DNA of 64,000 bases. Source: Erigeron canadensis (Eukaryota; Streptophyta; Magnoliopsida; Asterales; Asteraceae). The stretch is taken from contig NC_057769.1 in NCBI RefSeq assembly GCF_010389155.1, positions 24,056,735-24,120,734 of the forward strand, in the 5' to 3' direction. The notes beneath the pieces are model-generated. The model saw only the letters and a program-made list of their open reading frames with translations. It was not told the DNA's origin and made no database searches. Below, piece after piece: positions 36,563-49,236 of the stretch; the stretch's first letter is position 1; each line of letters begins with the position of its first letter. The position numbers were made by a program, and so were the translations under genes.

Positions 36563-38728
36563 ATATCACTAGTTCGTATATGGGACATGCCCCATACATG
36601 TTAAACAAAATAACAACCCATAAAGTAACATATGGCTATGTTTGGCACAAACTTTTCAAAATATATTTAAGAGCTTTAGGTTTTATTTTAAACTAAAAGT
36701 TCTTTAAGTGTTAAAAGTTGTGTTTGGATGCAACTAACTTTAGCTTTTATTTGGAAAAAAAAGCTCCAAAATATTTAGCGTTTCAAGAGCTTTAGTTTTT
36801 CGATGAAACTTTTAATCTTTAAAAATTAAACAAATATCTCTTGAAGTTGTAGCTACAACTACCATACCAAACACTTTTAATATATAAATGTTCTAGTTAA
36901 CAGTTTTAGTTAAAAGATACAACTTACAACTTCAACTAAAAGTTACAACTATTTTTGCTAGATATACCAAAAGTAAAACAAATCAATTGGTAATACAAAG
37001 TAAACGGAAAAAGTAGAATTAAAAGGTAATTATCTAGCATTCGCCTCGCATAATTGATATACTGTATATTTTGAAATTAACGAATATTAGTTCAAATAAA
37101 TTACATAATAACTTCTGCCTTTCTTATAAATCTTTAATGGTTACTACTAAAAATACTTTTGGGAATCTACATATTTATTAAAAGAGTAGTTAAACAAGGC
37201 TTTTAAAACTATCTTCAAATTTTAAACTAAGCTAAAAAATTGCCACCTAGGGTTTATCCTAAGTGGCATTTCCATATTTTATCTAATTTATAATATTTAA
37301 ATTAAATAATAATTGGAATTAAAAAAAAAAATCACACGGACCTAAAGCTTACTCGATTATTTCAGGCGACCCACCCCATCTTCTTCCATGCCTTTTGTTT
37401 TTCCCCATGTTAAGCCTTTTTCTTTTCATCATGCTCTAATCTATACATTACGGTAACAATAATCCCTAACCACTGTAAATATTTATTTCAATTTTGATTT
37501 AGTCAGTTTATTTTAATTTATTTGATTTTTTTTATTTGTTTGAATTAATATGTTCCCTCTATCTTTTTCCAATTTCTATACTTGCAATGTATGTATTTAT
37601 CATATATATGTTATCAATTTAGATATTTATTTAGGGTTTGGAATATAAAAACCTCTAAATTGAATGTTTATGTTCATCGAATTATAAAGTTTGAAACTTG
37701 ATTGTTGTTTGTTGTAATTCAATTGATAGGTTTTTTAATATGGATACAGATGTCGCGGGTCTTAAAGTCACTTTACGCTCAACTAAAAGGGTCAATAATT
37801 TTGAAGGCTTGTTGAACTTAAATTATTTATTTTTACTATTTGATAGTGATTACAGATGATGAAAAGAAACCATACAAGATGACAACTATTAAGGTAATTT
37901 TTGAAACCTAATTTTGCAGTATATTAATTTTTGTTAGTTTATACGCATCGTTTAAGTAATTTCAAGATTACGTGTTCATTATCATCGAGTTAACGACAAA
38001 GTTTTGTTAATACACTATCTAGCAAGAAAGTGGCGACTAGCTAGCCAAATAAGTTATTCGTTCATATCATTTATGTAACAAAAACTTTTCTAATTTATGT
38101 TAGTATATACACTTGTGAAAAATCTATTATTTAAATGTAGGACTAAAGCTAACTGCTTTTTGCACCTAATAGAGTGACACAAACTTGAAAGCTTTCGTAT
38201 ATTATTTTATTATCATATCTATGAAATATTAATATAATTTTTGTCGAATTTCTTATTTGAATTTACGTTGTTTAATCATCTATTTGTATAGGAATTAAAA
38301 AAATATACCTATTTGTATGTTACAAATTTATTTATGGATTAGTTCATATTACACAATTCGATCATCTATGGAAAAATGTTTGCTCTTACCAGTTTTTCAT
38401 GTTTCAATTCATTAAACGGTTTATCATACAATTTTGTAAATAGTCTGCGCTCTATAGTTTGGTACGTACTTAATTGTGAGCGGAAATCATTACCTAAGGA
38501 TATATTTGAAGGATTTTCAGTGTTTGATGCCAAAAAATCATAAAAAAATGAAAATGAAATAGAAAAAACCTATTTAAAAACAAAAATATTTCATTGTTTG
38601 ATGCAATCAATAAATAAACATATGTTAAATAAAAACAATAAAAAGTACTTACTATAACAAAAAGTTTTTAGAAAAATACATAGATTAATTACTTTGTCCT
38701 AATATAAATAATTGAAAGCAATACATGA
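36563..38728. other. Intergenic; Helitron 5' end at 37166 and MITE-like sequence
   Basis: 36627-36973 resembles a hAT-type MITE (GGCTATGTTTGGC... with ACTAAAAGTT repeats), borders unclear. At 37166 TCTACATATTTATTAAAAG after A, followed by TTGCCACCTAGGG, matches the 5' end of the Helitron at 18095. Its 3' end was not found before the LTR at 38729. No gene was recognised. Confidence 0.4.
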
Positions 38729-41143
38729 TGTAACATCCATGAATTTTGACCCGTTGACTTTAAGTGTCATGTTATGAATTATAGTAGTTAAATGACTAAT
38801 TGTATACTCAATGAGCCGGTTGACGGTGTGCTAGATGTAATGTCGTGGGTTTTGAACTAATTAGTTATGTTGACGGGTCAACCCATGGATCAAAGTCTTG
38901 ACCCATGACTCACCTTAGTCAACCCAACCCCCACCCACCTTATCCTTTCCTTCCCTTATTCTTCTTCTTATCTCTCTCTTCTTTACTCCCAAGAACACAC
39001 TCTCCTTTCACTCTCTCTCTCTAATTTAATTCATAGTTCATGGAAATTCAAGCTTAGTTAATGCAAGAATAATAAATCTTATCACCATTTTAACTTCATA
39101 TCAAAAACTTGGGTTCCAAAGTGTAAGAAATGACCTCATTTGAATCAAAATTCGGGTTTGAGGATTTGTGAAGCTTTTGGTAAGTAAATTCTACTCTATG
39201 ACCTTCACTTCATGTTAGTAAATGTATCTCTAGTTGTGCCAAAACATTTTCGGGTCACAAATCGGGCCAAAAGTCGAATTAGGGTTTGTCTAGGGTTAGT
39301 AATGGGTTAAACCGAATTTGAACTTGAGTTTGGTGTTTTGAAGAAAGATTTTGAAGTGGGTTTGGGTTATTCATGTGTAAACATGCTTAATTATGCTTCA
39401 TATTGAGTTTTGATGCATCACAAATCGATTTTGGGTGTCAAAAATGAGTTATGGGTTAGTTTTGGTGTGTTTAGGTCGAAATGGGTTGCTGGTGCTGAAC
39501 TGGGTGAGCTGCTGCGCAGCTAGTTAAGCTGCCCCACAGCTTCACAATTCTGTTTTTCAGCTGCTGCGCAGCTAGTTAAGCTGCCCCGCAGCTTCACGAG
39601 TCTGTTTTTCAGCTGCGGCGCAGCGATAAGTTGCGGCGCAGTTGGGGGCTTCAATCACTTAACTTTTTCCTAGCTTTAGTTCTAACATCCTAGGATCGTC
39701 CCGAACTTTCCGGAATGTACTCTTATGACCTTATTGGTGCCCTACACATGACAAACGAGTCGTTTAAAGTTGGGTGTCCTCTTTGGAACCTAATTCAAGA
39801 CATTAACATAAACTAAATAAACATATAATTTATGTTTGAGAATGAGGCGACCTTGGGGCGACTTCATTTGGGTTACAAACTATTACATGACCTCCCTAAC
39901 GACCATGATGGGTCCCAAAAGTCTTTCAAAGCCATAAACCAAAGCTAAAACCTAGTTAGAGAATCGTCTTTGGTGAATAATGCATGCCTTGTATACATTA
40001 CTAGGTTGTGGACGCGTGGAGCACTATAATCACTTGTAATCTCATCTTAATTCGATATTAGCCTCTTTTGCCAACCAAGGTGAGTTCGTATCTCCCTACT
40101 CTATTGAGATTCGGGCTGAAAAGTGAACATTGTGTGTTTATTTGTTTGAATTAGTTGTTTGTTGATTGAATGATGATTGATGGATGAATTATTGAAATGT
40201 TTTGTGTATGTTGGTATTATGAAAGGTTATAGTTAGGTTAGATGTACATACATGGAAGTCGACTTCGCTTTCAAAAGGTTTGAGATGTGGAGGGTTAGCC
40301 GCTGGTACACCCTGTATACAAACATCGAGGACTCTTTGAAAGCAAGCCCTCTCAAGTGCATGTATGTATAGTTTGATCATATTGTTGGTTATTGGATGTT
40401 GGATCGATGGATTGTTGGGCTTGCATTGTGTTGGTTGCCTTGAGATGATTTGGTTGTCTGTTGAGACAAATGTGTTTATCCAGGTATAGACGTATACACT
40501 GGTGTTGGTCATCCGGGTTTATAGACGTATATTCGCCGACGTTTTTGAGATGCCACAATGGTCATGGTGAAGACCTGTGAGTATCGTTGCATAGATGGCA
40601 TGATGGCCATACATATTATATGTATTTTGGTTTGGCATGCATATCATTCACATCATGGCATTGACATTGCATTGATTGTTCTTATATGTTTGTTATATAG
40701 TGATGCATTGGTTGGATGACGTGTAAGACTACTTGTATGTGATGATTGTTCTTGTTTTTTTTATGTATGTAGTTATGGTCGGTGGTTCATCTTGGGCCAC
40801 CACTACGAACTCACCAACCTCGTGTTGACTTGTAGAACACTTTTCAGGTAATCAGGTGATTCAAGGATGTGATGCATGATCTGGTGTAGCTTTTGGATTC
40901 GGGCATGGACTTTATGGATCAAGGATTCATTCGCCCACTTTTGGATTAATGCTTAGGATCGATAGCCATCTCTAGAATTCTCTTTTGTAAACTTTGATGG
41001 TCATTTACTCCTTGTGCATTGTTTGAATATTTGACTTGATGTGGATTCACCGAATTCATTAATGTCATTTAGTTGCCTACGATAATCCCTGCTTGTGCTA
41101 TATGATTTCCGTAATATTTCGAGCCCTAGCTCGGGGTGTTACA
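38729..41143 (+). mobile_element. Solo LTR (2415 bp), copy B
   Basis: Starts TGTAACATCC and ends CGGGGTGTTACA, flanked by a perfect 5-bp duplication CATGA (38724-38728 and 41144-41148). TG...CA ends plus a 5-bp duplication and no internal domain indicate a solo LTR left by recombination. It is related to copies A and C in opposite orientation. Family unassigned; such long LTRs with TGTAACA/TGTTACA ends are typical of Ty3/gypsy elements. Open frames at 40189-40558 are not genes. Confidence 0.9.
39505..39640. repeat. GC-rich tandem and palindromic island in LTR copy B
   Basis: Two and a half units of about 58 bp: AGCTGCTGCGCAGCTAGTTA, AGCTGCCCC(A/G)CAGCTTCAC, CTGTTTTTC, then a variant GCTGCGGCGCAGC. 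Each unit can form stems by itself. Confidence 0.8.
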
Positions 41144-41163
41144 CATGAACCCATGAGAATTTA

Positions 41164-41416
41164 CTAGCACGTACCTGCGCGATGGGACGGTTTTTATGAC
41201 GGTGACGTTGTGGTGGTGGAGGACGGTTGTTGGTGGTAGCGGAGTCATCGAGTGATGTTAGATAATTAATGTAAAAGTAATTGATTCAAAGGGTTAATGT
41301 AGATATTTTAAAAGAAAAGAGGTTGATAGTGTTATATACTCATTAAGGGTATTTTAGTCATTCCCCCCCATATAACTTTTAATATGGAGGTTATTTTCTT
41401 TATTATATAGTATAGA
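41164..41416 (-). mobile_element. Short Helitron, minus orientation (253 bp)
   Basis: The minus strand starts TCTATACTATATAATAAAG and ends GCGCAGGTACGTGCTAG before T, with a triplet tract (GGTGGTGGAGG) near the 3' side. It occupies most of the gap between LTR copies B and C. The 5' flanking base is T instead of A. Confidence 0.65.
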
Positions 41417-41453
41417 AAAATATAATAAAGTTTAATTCCATTCTCACAATTTC

Positions 41454-44361
41454 TGTAACACCTCGAGCTAAGCTCGAAATACTACCGAAAAAATATAGCG
41501 TATGCATGGAATTATCGTAGAACATGAACTATATGAAAATAAAGGAATTCGGTGAATCCATCATCAACAAACAAGTACATAAAGCATAATGCAAATAGGG
41601 GCAAATGAATCCTTGATCCTTGTAAGATTAAGCCCAAACTCTAGCGCAAGCATCCATCAACCATCACGTCTTAGATTCACAAGGTTACCTGAAAAGTGTA
41701 TTAAACAAAGTCAACACTAGGTTTGTGAGTTCGTAGGGGTGAATGACGAGGATCTAATGCCAAAGCCATTCACAATATGAACAAAGTTAATGAACAAGGA
41801 ACACACTTACAGTAAGTCCTTAAAAGACACAAGTACTCAATATAGGTTGGCTCGTAGCGCAACCTGGACCCACATGTATCCATTGCACAATTATACCATA
41901 GCTAGAACACACATAATGCACAATAACACAGAATGTCGACATCAACAAATATCCATCAAGTTCTAAAATGTCAAACATGTTCATCAATGTCCCTCGATTG
42001 TTCTCATGTCATCCAATTGTCATCAAGTACATAAGTACTCGTTCAATGTCATCAAGTACATAAGTACCCGTTTAATGTCATCAAGTATGTAAGTACCCGT
42101 TTAATGTCATCAAGTACGTAAGTACCCGTTTAATGTCATCAAATCCATCATGTCCATCAACTCAACCATGCACAATGCACATACATTTCATACGACTTTA
42201 CATTTAAGGAATCTTAGATGTTTGTATACAGGGTCACCCACAGCCTTCCCACCACATCTGCAACTCATTAAATGTATCATCGTCTTCCATGTATGTACAA
42301 CTGTCCTAATCATAGATAAATCAATCATACTCGAACAATCCATAATCAATCAATGTCCATCAATGACCCTCACATATGTATTCACATAATGAACTACTCA
42401 AGGTATTTAGAATATGCCTAGTAAACAAGAACAAGTAATAATGATATTGATAAGTATCTAATAAGTTCTATAATGCCAAACATGACTATCAATGTCCCTC
42501 AATTTCACTCAATTGCATGTAGTGTACCTTATTGTACTCAATTGCACGTAATGTACTTCATTGTACTCAATTGCACGTAATGTACTTCATTGTACTCAAT
42601 TGTACATGACCATCAATGTTCACCCAGAATCAAACACCATGGGTATATACTTCGTACGATACTACTTTTGAAAGACCTTTGATGCTTATATACATGGTCA
42701 CCCGCAGCCTTCCCACCACATCTCCAACCTTTTGAAGGTATTATCGTCTTCCATACATACACAACTAACCTAAATGTCAGCCAAACACGTACATACAATA
42801 ATCACATAACAACCACGTATTTACACGTTAACAATTCCATCAATCAAATAATGTCATCACTCAAGACACTCAACATATGCACAATCAAGTCATGTCATCA
42901 TCAAGGAAATCAAACGTATGCTCAATTGAACTATGTCATCAATCAAGGCAACACATAATTGCACAAACAAGAAGTTAACACACCAAGGTTGTACACATTT
43001 CAGCCCGAATCTCAAACGAGTAGGGAGTTACGGAACTCACCTTGATCGGAAATAGCAAGTTAATATCAAGCTATGAATGCCCAATGGTCGTCAAAAGTCC
43101 GCAACCTAACAATATATGTCACAATACAAGACATGGTCAATACTAGTTATACTATACCACAATTTCCCCTAAAGATGTTTTATAAGTCATTCGAGAACGT
43201 TTAAATGACAAATGAAGAGTTTTGGTTAGACACGGTTCAATGACTTAGCACCAAAATTCCACTTCAAAATCAAAGTGTTTAGAAATCTGTTTAACCAATT
43301 TTGTTAACCTTAGTATGTTAATATAAGACCAATAAACAAGTTTTGGATCATTAAAAGTTGATCGATAATCGAACCAAAAACGTTGAGGAAGAACAGAAAG
43401 AGTGCGGCCGCTTGCACGGTCGGCCGTGTGAGCGTCTGCAGTACGGGAAGAACTGGGCACGTAGCACGGCCATAAGCACGGTGCGTTTGTCTGAGCGGTC
43501 GTGCTCCGACTGGGCAGATTTTTGACTTCAAGATCGACTAAGGAAGCTCCAAGACACATTTTTATACATAAATCAACATATTTTAACATCATTAAACATA
43601 ACCCACATCATAATTTTGATTCATAACATCAAATCAAGGTTAGAAATTGTTTTGACCCATTTGAAACCCTAGGAAAACCCTAAATGCCTTTTGACCCAAT
43701 TTGTGACCCAAATTTGCTTGAAATCAACTAGAAACAAGTTAATAAACATAAATGATGATTTTGGGATGAGTTTAGCTTACCAAAATCTTCCCCTTGAGCT
43801 CAAACTCGAATTTGACCCGAAGTGGTTAGAAATCTTGCACTTTGACACCTAAATTGTTGATATGATGATGAGGGTGATATTTCTTGCACTAATCTAGCTT
43901 GAAATACATTAATTGATGTAGAGAATTTAGAGAGAGAGAGACATTTGTGTGTGTGTGTTTTGCAAGAAGAAAGAAAGAAAAGGTAGCAAATGAAGGGAGG
44001 GGAGAAGGGGAAGAATAGAGTGGGAATGAGTTGGGTCAAGTTACATGGGTCATGGGCCATGGATGATCCGTTGCACATTTCTAAATCATTTAAACATCGA
44101 CTATCATCGTATGACCAAATAAAACGACCAAATAAGCACGTGTTCACAATTGATCTCCAAAAATGTCATCAAGATGTAATAATCGATTAGCACAACTAAT
44201 GACCTCGACTAGCACATAAGTTCCAAATTAAATGATAAAATGATTTATATGAACACATTGCACTTAAATGAAATCCAAATTATACTTAGAACTATATTGG
44301 CGGACTCAACAATTCTTCAACATGTACATGTGGTCAAACGGACAAATTCACAATTGTTACA
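41454..44361 (-). mobile_element. Solo LTR (2908 bp), copy C, reverse orientation
   Basis: Begins TGTAACACCTCGAGC and ends CAATTGTTACA, with a perfect 5-bp duplication ATTTC (41449-41453 and 44362-44366). The body aligns with copy A throughout. It has four 30-bp units AATGTCATCAAGTAC...TAAGTACCCGTTT (42040-42140), three 29-bp units CAATTGCACGTAATGTACTT (42510-42605), and a partial internal duplication (42180-42300 and 42640-42770). Open frames inside are not genes. Confidence 0.9.
43394..43520. repeat. Variable GC-rich island in LTR copy C
   Basis: GC-rich stretch with GCGGCCGC, CACGGTCGGCCGTG, GCACGGCC and GGTCGTGC motifs, at the position corresponding to 14320-14390 in copy A and 39505-39640 in copy B, but with different sequence. 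Confidence 0.6.
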
Positions 44362-44380
44362 ATTTCTCACTATTTTATTA

Positions 44381-45378
44381 GGGATTAATCACTGGAAGAC
44401 CAATGTATTTTTCATTTTGTACATGGTTGCCGAATAAACTAGAATATTGATGTGTATAGTATCACCCACGAACTTGTAAATTTTGCACATGATTGGCCAA
44501 AACTATCTGCTATAACCAGTTACACTCTATTGAGCAGACGTAACAGCTTACATGTTAACTATACTTTTTCTTTTGTACATGGTTGCCCAATAAACTTTTT
44601 ATACTTATGTGTATCACCCACATACTTGTAACATTTGTACATGGTTGACTAAAAACACTTGTTATAACCGGTAGAAATGGTGAAAATGTTTTTCTAATTA
44701 TTAACATTAACAATATGGATATTTAGTATGTATTATATAGATGACGTTGATTCTAATAAATCTAACACCAAATACAGACGTGGTCTCATCTTTATTTACT
44801 CAACGACCACAGGATGAAACAGACAGATGTTGTTGGCTGTTTCATCCCACCGTTTGTTTTATCACCAGATAAAATAGCCAGACACATGTGTTTCATCTAT
44901 TAGTTTTTTGATTTGAAAAAAAACGAGACCATGTCTGTATTTTGTGAAGAAGGTTAGTTTATTAGGATCCATGTCATCAGTATAATGTACACCTAATATC
45001 CCTATTATTAATTCAAATAATAATAAAAAGTTTTGATCAATCATGTGTAATACACACGTAGTATCCATATTATTAATTTAACGATGCTTTTGGTCAACCA
45101 TATACAAAATTACAAGTTTGTGGATGATACATATCAATAAAAAAAGGAAAATGGTCAACTATGTACAAAAGAAAAAATATATCTAACATGTAAGGTACCA
45201 CGTCAAAACCAACTAAGTTACCACGTCAGCTTAATAATGTGTAACCGGCTATAGCAAGTAGTTATGGTCAATTATGTACAAAATTTATACATTTGTGGGT
45301 GATACACATCAATAATCTAGTTTGTTGAGCAACCATGTATAAAAGGAATAGTAAATTTGTCTTCTAGTGATTAATCTC
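44381..45378. mobile_element. MULE-type fold-back element with perfect 9-bp target duplication (998 bp)
   Basis: ATTTTATTA flanks both sides (44372-44380 and 45379-45387). Ends read GGGATTAATCACTGGAAGAC and the complement of GTCTTCTAGTGATTAATCTC. Inverted similarity continues almost to the centre (TGTACATGGTTG motifs; CAGACGTGGTCTC against GAGACCATGTCTG). No transposase. Confidence 0.85.
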
Positions 45379-45387
45379 ATTTTATTA

Positions 45388-45683
45388 CAGCGAATGTGAA
45401 AATGAAAATGTTCTCCCTTCGACCCTCAATTTTCATTTTTGATGTAACCAAACATGAGAATATTGCCCATTCCATTTCTCGTTCTACCTTTTTCATTTCA
45501 TCCTACAAAGGTACCAAACACCACTTTAGTGTCTTTTTTATTTGTATATGAAAAACGTGTGGTGATGTGAAAAATGTAAAATTTTGTAAAGATATTAATT
45601 TTTTAAGGATTTTTTAGGATATAACGTGTTAATTGAGGAGACTAAAAATAGTAAATACTGTTGGTGATCGTCTACCTATCAAA
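45388..45683. other. Degraded MITE-like sequence
   Basis: 45405-45530 has ATTCTC/CATTTTC-rich sequence ending TACCAAACACCACTTT, resembling the right end of the TGTTTGG elements at 48895 and 51168. Confidence 0.35.
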
Positions 45684-45691
45684 CATAAAGT

Positions 45692-46219
45692 CTATGATGC
45701 ACCGAAACTCCAAAGAGGTAGGTGTATCCGTTTCCGAAACTCCATGGGAACGGAAACTCGTTCGAAACGCGTAGGAAACGTTTCCTTGAAGTTTCCATAT
45801 ATATATCGAAACGTTTCTGTGAAACTTCAATACCGTATCTAATTAGTATTAGGATTTCAATGAGCTTTTTTTATTCCAAAAACGAATGCCATCTTGCGAC
45901 TATGCATACCCTCAAATACAAACCAACTACATTATACAATTGAGATCACCATCATGCGTTTTTTATTCCAAAACTAATTAGTAAAAACTTAATCGGTGAT
46001 CAACGGTCACCATCAAGCATATATTATAAAATTATATACATAATTATATATAATCTCTCAAGTCTCTCTCTCTATATAAAATCAAAATTTTTAATTTTTA
46101 AAAATTTTTTTATTGCCGTATCTTTGTCGTACCCGTATCCTAAATTTTTTAGTTTTGCCGTTTCCTGTTTCCGTATCGTTCCCGTACTCTTTTGCCGTAT
46201 CCGTTTCGGTGCTACATAG
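45692..46219. mobile_element. Non-autonomous hAT-type element, 8-bp target duplication (528 bp)
   Basis: CATAAAGT flanks both sides (45684-45691 and 46220-46227). Termini are CTATGATGCACCGAAAC and the complement of GTTTCGGTGCTACATAG. The inside repeats CCGTTTCC/GGAAACG-type blocks. Open frames at 45633-45943 are not genes. Confidence 0.85.
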
Positions 46220-46487
46220 CATAAAGTAATTGTTAGAGTAAATTATAAGGATTTTCCTTTTGGTTTATAGTTGTTTCTAAGAGTATCACTAAACAAATTT
46301 AGTTATACCGAGCGACTTTGTGTTATGTGTTTGTTGCATCGATCATCCCTGAGTCAAACGGGGTTAAACAACAATCGTTAACTTGATCCATGTGCATTGT
46401 ACATGAAAACATTTATCTCTTTTTGCCATCTTCCATCGATTTAATCTAACAAACCCATTCAATTCTTTAAAAAGAAGCTTGTTACAG

Positions 46488-46733
46488 TCTATTTGGTTGG
46501 ATCAGTGGTAAACACTCTTGCCTTTGGAGACATAGGTCATGGGTTTGATCCCCATCCCATGCAAAGGTTAGAGGGTCTTTTCTACCATTTAGGTAGAAAC
46601 TGGAAACAGCCTCTCTACTTAAGTAGAGGTACGGTCTACCTAAATCTTAACCTCCCCCATACACCGTCGAGGTATTGGGGCTCAACCCGCGAAAGGCAGC
46701 ACTGAGGTCTGAGCAGTTACTTTTTTTTTTTTT
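46488..46733 (+). mobile_element. tRNA-derived SINE (about 246 bp)
   Basis: A-box region TTGGTTGGATCAGTGG, B box GGGTTTGATCC (46541-46551), a body with CCTCTCTACTTAAGTAGAGG and CCTCCCCCATACACCGTCGA, then a T-run ending at 46733. Same family as 31530-31912. The open frame at 46493-46705 is not a gene. Confidence 0.75.
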
Positions 46734-47175
46734 GTTAAAGTCTATTTTTTCCATCTACATCTGCAAACCCATGCATAGTAAGAGAGGCTTGGTTGTATAA
46801 TAACATAAGTGGGTCTTCTTACGGAAGTAGAGGTATTGGAAATGGCATCTTAGGATTCGAAACTTGAATAGCAAAATCATATAATTGTGAACAAGCTGCG
46901 AAAGTCATTAACATTAATTTTGATTCAAAATGCTTTACGTTAGTACAAAACAAAATAGTAACCCAGTATGGGATGAAAATCCTCTCAAGTTGAAAATAAC
47001 TTGGAAGATCATGTTAAAGCAATCTTGACCCTTAGATTAAAATGAATAGATAAGATTAAAAGATAATCTTTTAATTTTAATTTAAATCTAGGGTCAAGAT
47101 CTTGAGGGAATCTCATCTTGTATATAAGAGTATAAAAACTATGTTTGAGAAGATGCATTGGGACATCAAAACCAT
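46734..47175. other. Intergenic; small palindromic repeat
   Basis: 46980-47110 forms an inverted repeat: ATCTTGACCCTTAGATT against TCTAGGGTCAAGATCTTG around GATTAAAAGATAATC. Probably a tiny MITE. Nothing else seen. Confidence 0.4.
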
Positions 47176-47806
47176 TAGGGGTGACAAATACTCAACCAGA
47201 AAACTAGAAGAAAAAAAAAGACCCATTAAAACTGAAAACTTAACAAAACCTATTGATTTACTTTTCGTTTTCTAATAACCAAACAGATCGGTTTGAGTTT
47301 CGGTTTCATATGAAAACAAATAATCAAGAACCGAACCGAACCATATATATACTTTAATTGATTTTATATTTGTATCATATTACATTTATATCTATTACTT
47401 GTAGTTAGTAGATATGTTTATATATATATATATATAATTAGAGTACAAATCAAAATAAATTGTATCTTTTAGATAAAAACGCACAACAAAATTAATTCGG
47501 TTTGTAAAAGTATCCTAATTTTAATACCTAAGATATAACTAATGAATAAAAAACATTCATATATATTAATTTCTATATCATATGTTTTCCCTTAACAATT
47601 GAAAGTCAAAAAGATAACATAATAAACTAATTAAAAGCGTTAAAAGAAATAAATAAATAAAAAAGAAACTAAAACCAAAAACCGGCCAAACCGAACTGCA
47701 AAAGAGATAAACTTAACTGAACCAAATTAAACCAACGGTTTTGGATTTTTAAAACGGATCGGTTCAGGATTCAATTTAAGTCAAAAGTGACCCGTTTTCA
47801 CCCTTA
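47176..47806. mobile_element. hAT-type non-autonomous element (631 bp)
   Basis: Starts TAGGGGTGACAAAT and ends TTTTCACCCTTA, a common hAT terminus; flanking octamers AAAACCAT and AAATCTAT agree at six of eight positions. The inside is AT-rich with CGGTTTGGTT-like blocks. Confidence 0.55.
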
Positions 47807-48894
47807 AAATCTATCCTCCTATCTTTTTAATGTAATCTAAAAATCCAATGCAGTCTTTTTATAAAAAAACTCTTTTCTCCATCAAAATCTGCAAGCTCAC
47901 ACATCATGACATGAAGGTTTGGTCATTTGATAATGTAACTCGACGTTTCTCTGGAGAAACATCATTACCACAGTTTTTGTATCAATTATACAAGCATCTA
48001 ATGGTAACAATATATTTTAAGAGTAACTAATATTAGAGTTACAAACTACGAGTAATTACAAATAAACTTTTACAAATTTCTGTGTAATTAATAATATAAA
48101 GAGAGAATAGATAAAGAAAAAATAACTTGACATATGGCTGGTTCATCTAATTTTTCAAATTATTTTGTAAAAGTTTTTATGTATTTAGTGGTAAACACAT
48201 CATTTCTCCTATTTTAATCTGTTTTCTAACTTTTTTCAAATATAAAAACTAAAAATCTCCTTAAAAATGCTTAACCAATTACCTCTTAGAAATAAAGTTC
48301 TATAAATTGATTGATTTGTTTTCCCTTATTACCCACGTGCGGACATGTCTTTATCTCCTCCAATTGGCCTCCATCAGTTCGTTTTTCTGTTGCCTCCCCA
48401 CCCCAATTATTATTATTATTTATTTATTAAAAAGTATAGGGTTTTTCTAAAAGAATGTACATTAGATAGTTATACACTTACAATAAAATTCAGCAGTGAA
48501 CTTTTAATATGAAAAGATACAAGTTTTTTTATACACGTTAAGTGAATCCCTAAAGGCTTCATATAACATTTTCCAAAAGTATATTATGTTACAACATTTA
48601 TACAATTGATGTCGATATGTAAGGGGCAAGCTAGGATGTTGTTTGTTGATAGATTATGGTGTTCCCTACCAAATTACCAATGGTTTCATACTGATCACAC
48701 ACTTAACTTTTTGAGAGATGCTACATTGACAAATTAATTACAAATAAAAGATTATGAAATTTATATGTCATCAATCAAACATCCAAAGAGAAAGGCAGAA
48801 GAAAACAAAGATATTCATTCAATATTTCTACCTTATAGTAAGTTTGTAACTTTTTGTTTCTAATTTATGGTCATTTAACATTTCTCTAACCTTT
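47807..48894. other. Intergenic; nothing recognised
   Basis: AT-rich. A short phrase ATGTCTTTATCTCCTCCAAT occurs at 48344-48363 and again at 49289-49308, so this sequence may be an old duplication. No gene. Confidence 0.4.
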
Positions 48895-49236
48895 AGGTGT
48901 ATTTGGTAGGAAGGAATCATAGAGAATGGAAATGTAATAGAGAATGAAAATAGTGAGAAAGAGAATGAGTATTTGGAAAGAGAATAAATTTCGTTGTTTG
49001 GTACCCACAGATAATGGATATATAAAAAAAATAATATTTTAAATAATAATACATTTATTACATATAACATCTTTAAAAAAAAAGTTTCTATTCTCACCCA
49101 TTCTCTACAATTTGTAGAGAATGGAATCGATTCCCCTTTCTCCTTTTTCATTCTCTTTCTCCATTGCAAACAAACAAGAGAAGTCTTTCCCATTCATTTT
49201 CGTCCCTTTTCATTCCATCATACCAAACACCCCCTT
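48895..49236. mobile_element. TGTTTGG-type MITE (342 bp)
   Basis: Ends AGGTGTATTTGGTAGGAAGG and the complement of CCATCATACCAAACACCCCC; body rich in AGAGAATG/CATTCTC with the palindrome TCTACAATTTGTAGA. It matches 51168-51524 in opposite orientation. The target duplication is not clear. The open frame at 48828-49193 reads through it. Confidence 0.7.

Noticed and set aside
43245..44190. Frames of up to 115 residues in LTR copy C
   Set aside because: LTR sequence; overlapping frames on both strands and no protein motif.
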